The notes under the pieces are model-generated. The model did no database searches. It worked only from the letters and a program-made list of their open reading frames with translations, and was not told where the DNA came from. A stretch of 26,549 bases of DNA, from positions 1 through 26,549 of the forward strand of contig CAZTYH010000043.1 in assembly GCA_964617565.1 (NCBI GenBank), written 5' to 3'. Below are positions 24,268-26,549 of this stretch, piece by piece (within the stretch, counting starts at the first letter, position 1; each line of letters opens with the position of its first letter). The position numbers and the translations under genes are program-made. Source of the stretch: JAKJGV01 sp964617565 (lineage in GTDB: Bacteria; Verrucomicrobiota; Kiritimatiellia; CAIQIC01; JAGNIJ01).

Positions 24268-25113
24268 ATGGCGATGGAACTCGAAGATCAAGGCATTAAG
24301 ATCTACCTCCGGGAGATTGGGCAGACCGAACTGCTTACGGTGAAGCAGGAGGTGGAGCTTGCCAAAAAGATAAAGAAGGGCGACGAGGAAGCCCGGCAGT
24401 TGATGATCCGCGCCAACCTGCGCCTGGTCGTCAAGATCGCCTACGATTACGCCCGCTATGGGCTACCTCTGCTGGACCTGATTTCCGAGGGCAACATCGG
24501 CCTTATGAAGGCCGTTGAGCGCTTTGATCCAAAAAAGGGCGGGAAATTGAGTACCTATGCCGCATGGTGGATCAAGCAATCCATCAAGCGCGCGCTGGCC
24601 AACCAGAGCAAAACCATCCGTTTGCCCGCGCATCTTGTGGACAAGATAGCCAAAATGCGAAAGGTGCAGCGTCAGCTTACCCAGAAGAGCGGTCGCGAAC
24701 CCACGAACGAAGAAGTGGCAAAGGTGTTAAAAGTGCCTGCCTCGACGGTTTCGCAATGGACGACGCTTTCACTCAAGCCCACTTCGCTGGACGCTCCTAT
24801 TGGTGACGAAGACAGCGGAGAGTTCGGGGATATTATCGGCGATGACAAGGCGAAAACGCCCTTTGATGAGATTAACGACCGTCAGTTGCGCAAGGAGATC
24901 GAGGGACTGATTGACCGTCTCGACAAGAGGGAAAAGGAAATTTTAAAGTATCGTTACGGGCTGCGCGGAGTTAAGGCGGAGACGCTGGAGGTGGTGGGAA
25001 AACGGTTCCGGATCACCCGCGAGCGCGTACGGCAGATCCAGAACGCAGCCATCGTGCGCCTGCGCGAAATGCTGGAAGAGAACGATCAACCGAAAGCCAG
25101 GAAGGAAGAGTAG
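24268..25113 (+). CDS. Compact sigma-70 family RNA polymerase sigma factor
   Basis: This 281-residue sigma factor directs RNA polymerase to promoters. Region 1.2 (DQGIKIYLREIGQTELLTVKQEVELAKKIKKGD) is present, but the long acidic region 1.1 of RpoD is absent. Region 2 (LMIRANLRLVVKIAYDYARYGLPLLDLISEGNIGLMKAVERFDPKKGGKLSTYAAWWIKQSI) is highly conserved. Region 3 follows, then region 4 with ETLEVVGKRFRITRERVRQIQNAAIVRLREML. It is RpoS/RpoD-like group 1-2 and not an ECF factor. Region 4.2 differs slightly from the usual VTRERIRQIEAKAL. The start is uncertain: ATG 24268 or 24274, or GTG 24217; no good ribosome site fits any of them. apt begins 2 nt after its stop. Confidence 0.9.
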   Translation: MAMELEDQGIKIYLREIGQTELLTVKQEVELAKKIKKGDEEARQLMIRANLRLVVKIAYDYARYGLPLLDLISEGNIGLMKAVERFDPKKGGKLSTYAAWWIKQSIKRALANQSKTIRLPAHLVDKIAKMRKVQRQLTQKSGREPTNEEVAKVLKVPASTVSQWTTLSLKPTSLDAPIGDEDSGEFGDIIGDDKAKTPFDEINDRQLRKEIEGLIDRLDKREKEILKYRYGLRGVKAETLEVVGKRFRITRERVRQIQNAAIVRLREMLEENDQPKARKEE

Positions 25114-25115
25114 AA

Positions 25116-25637
25116 ATGAGCGTGGAACGGCTGAAATCGGCGATTCGCGATGTCCCGGACTTTCCGAAGCAGGGCATTATATTCAAGGACATAACTCCTA
25201 TTCTTTCCGATCCGAAGCTGTTCCGGTTGGCTGTCGAAACATTTGCGAACCGCCATCGCGGAAGCCGCATTGACAAGGTGTGTGTTGTCGAGGCGCGCGG
25301 CTTCATTTTCGGTTCGGCCGTGGCTTATGAGCTGGGCGCGGGCCTGATTCCGATCCGCAAGAAAGGTAAGCTCCCGTACCAGACCAACGAAGCGTCGTAT
25401 GACCTCGAGTACGGAACAGCCACGCTGCAGGTTCACGTGGATGCCCTGGAGAAAGGGGCGCGGGTCTTGCTGATAGACGATCTCCTGGCAACAGGCGGAA
25501 CGGCGGCCGCGTCGGCAGGACTGATCGAGGATTTGGGCGGAGAGATCGTTGAAATCCAATTCCTGATTGAGCTGGCGTTCCTCAAGGGCCGCGACAAACT
25601 AAAGAAGTACAATGTTTTTGCTCCTATTGTGTTCTGA
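25116..25637 (+). CDS. apt: Adenine phosphoribosyltransferase
   Basis: This 173-residue purine-salvage enzyme makes AMP from adenine and PRPP. It has the PRPP loop VLLIDDLLATGGTA (117-130), the N-terminal RDVPDFPKQGIIFKDITPIL, EARGFIFGSAVAYELG, and the RKKGKLPYQT lid. The length is normal. The ATG is 2 nt after the sigma-factor stop with GGAAGGAAGAG upstream, so the two genes are cotranscribed and probably coupled. A likely terminator lies 90 nt downstream. Confidence 0.97.
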   Translation: MSVERLKSAIRDVPDFPKQGIIFKDITPILSDPKLFRLAVETFANRHRGSRIDKVCVVEARGFIFGSAVAYELGAGLIPIRKKGKLPYQTNEASYDLEYGTATLQVHVDALEKGARVLLIDDLLATGGTAAASAGLIEDLGGEIVEIQFLIELAFLKGRDKLKKYNVFAPIVF

Positions 25638-25726
25638 CGCAGCATTGTTCGAGTTAACGAGAGCCCCTGCCAGGGGTATTCATTAGGATAATATGCGCTT
25701 TCTTTTAAAGGAGTATTTCATCGTTT

Positions 25727-25753
25727 ATGCGGGAACGAAACCGCATCGTTTTT
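25727..25753 (+). terminator. Likely Rho-independent terminator after apt
   Basis: A 6-bp stem, ATGCGG (25727-25732) and CCGCAT (25741-25746), has an 8-nt loop and is followed by CG and five Ts. A second weak hairpin, CCCCT/AGGGG, lies closer to apt at about 25663-25675. Confidence 0.55.
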
Positions 25754-25843
25754 ATTGAATGTTTTGTTGACTTTTATAAAAAACCATGCTGGTATATGTT
25801 TAGTCTGTATTTGTAATCGTACGTTCAGGGAAGGGGTCATTCC

Positions 25844-26549
25844 ATGAAAACACGAGTAGTCGTTGTTCTTCTGTCTGCACTTTTCATCCTTTCCGGCGCG
25901 CCGCCTGTATCCGGCATGGACGCGTTCATTACAATGCAAGACGGATACTTCTACGATTCGGCAACGGAGCAGCCCTGGGTGCCGCACGGGGTAGCCTACC
26001 AGACATGGAATCGTCCGCTGGGTGTCTGGCAGACGTTCGAGCAGATTGATTACGATCTGGACGAGATGGTGAAGATGGGCGCGAACAGCGTGCGCATTGA
26101 CATCGTCTGGCAGCACGCGGAAGAGGACGGTCCGGGCCAGTTCAAGTGGGAAAACTACGATTACTTCATCAATGCCTGCGAGCAGCGCGGCCTTCGCATC
26201 TTCGCCCTGGTCGGCTACCAGTGGCCGCCGAACTGGTTCCCGGACGAGTGGTACACGATGCATCCGCCGGAATGGGATGGGGAAGGCATTTATCATCCGG
26301 AGCGCTGGCAGTCGGACATCATCAACTACGAGCATCCCGGCGCGCGCGCGGCATACGAGAGTTGGATCCAGGCCGTGTGCGGTCGGTACAAGGATTCCAA
26401 GGCGATCGTCGGCTGGATCGTGGGCAACGAGTATGGCTATCTCGGATTGTGGAGCGGGTTGCTGGACGGATACGATCCCGAGACGGAGCAGGCTTTTCGC
26501 GACTGGTGCGAAGCGAAATACGGAACGATCGAAGTAGCAAACGCGAAAT
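25844..26549 (+). CDS. Secreted GH42-like glycoside hydrolase, N-terminal part (runs off right edge)
   Basis: These are the N-terminal 235 residues of an exported glycoside hydrolase of the TIM-barrel clan, most like beta-galactosidase family GH42 or a related GH5-type enzyme. A signal peptide (MKTRVVVVLLSALFILSGAPPVSG) is followed by GVAYQTWNRPLG, MGANSVRIDIVWQHAEEDGPGQF, YDYFINACEQRGLRIFALVGYQWPPNWF and GWIVGNEYGYLGLWSG. The N195-E196 pair is the probable acid/base site. GGGAAGGGG lies 7 nt before the ATG at 25844. TTGACT (25767) and TATATG (25793) lie upstream with a too-wide 20-nt gap, so the promoter is uncertain. The frame is open to the window end. Polysaccharide degradation is inferred; the substrate is not known. 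Confidence 0.85.
   Translation, partial: MKTRVVVVLLSALFILSGAPPVSGMDAFITMQDGYFYDSATEQPWVPHGVAYQTWNRPLGVWQTFEQIDYDLDEMVKMGANSVRIDIVWQHAEEDGPGQFKWENYDYFINACEQRGLRIFALVGYQWPPNWFPDEWYTMHPPEWDGEGIYHPERWQSDIINYEHPGARAAYESWIQAVCGRYKDSKAIVGWIVGNEYGYLGLWSGLLDGYDPETEQAFRDWCEAKYGTIEVANAK

Noticed and set aside
25727..25819. 29-residue frame (MRERNRIVFIE...) upstream of the glycoside hydrolase
   Set aside because: Its AAAGGAG is 13 nt away and the start overlaps a terminator-like hairpin; likely chance.
1..26549. CRISPR arrays, tRNA or rRNA genes, prophage or integrative elements
   Set aside because: No regularly spaced repeats, cloverleaf or rRNA-like stretches, integrase or phage structural genes were seen; the Cas4-like nuclease has no cas neighbours.

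Overview
The window is a dense, GC-rich bacterial chromosome segment of ordinary single-copy genes. No rRNA, tRNA, CRISPR array, phage or integrase is visible. The host looks Gram-negative, from the TolC-type outer-membrane protein, the RND adaptor and many secreted proteins. It can live without oxygen, from the class III ribonucleotide reductase with its activase and the pyruvate phosphate dikinase. Three features fit the PVC group (Verrucomicrobiota/Kiritimatiellota) best: a secreted protein with a WPSS...LESWSDV...YFRI-type C-terminal module, a REP-associated Y1 transposase, and TTTTTCCA/TGGAAAAA palindromes. This placement is an inference from style, not from a marker tree.

Layout. At 1-2179 (minus strand) is a heavy-metal efflux operon: a small secreted Cys-rich protein, a TolC/CusC-like outer-membrane factor, and the start of a CusB-like adaptor, with the RND pump expected beyond the left edge. 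At 2343-3251 is a secreted protein frame broken by one in-frame TAA. At 3411-4061 is a compact REP/RAYT unit, a Y1 transposase gene bracketed by two related 28-nt palindromes. After about 445 nt without a convincing gene comes nrdD, a two-CxxC redoxin gene and nrdG (4507-8405), a complete anaerobic dNTP module. A DUF212 (divergent PAP2) membrane protein faces it on the minus strand.

At 9000-10785 a near-consensus promoter drives rplU-rpmA, closed by a terminator, followed by obgE. At 10875-17796 is a one-way run: upp, a HAD phosphatase, an M23 peptidase, an Fe-S PD-(D/E)XK nuclease and three family-4-type glycosyltransferases joined by ATGA overlaps. The last three probably build a surface glycan. 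A GATTAA-type repeat separates this run from a convergent SAM methyltransferase, which is divergent from an SLC12-type cation-chloride transporter (18768-21017).

The right part holds ppdK with its own promoter, flanking palindromes and a strong terminator, then a compact sigma-70 family factor tightly followed by apt, and finally the start of a secreted GH42-like glycoside hydrolase that runs off the right edge.

There is no clear, wholly new multi-gene system. The most interesting items are the REP/RAYT unit, the redoxin between nrdD and nrdG, the stop-interrupted secreted protein, the Cys-rich leader protein of the metal operon, and the palindromes upstream of ppdK.
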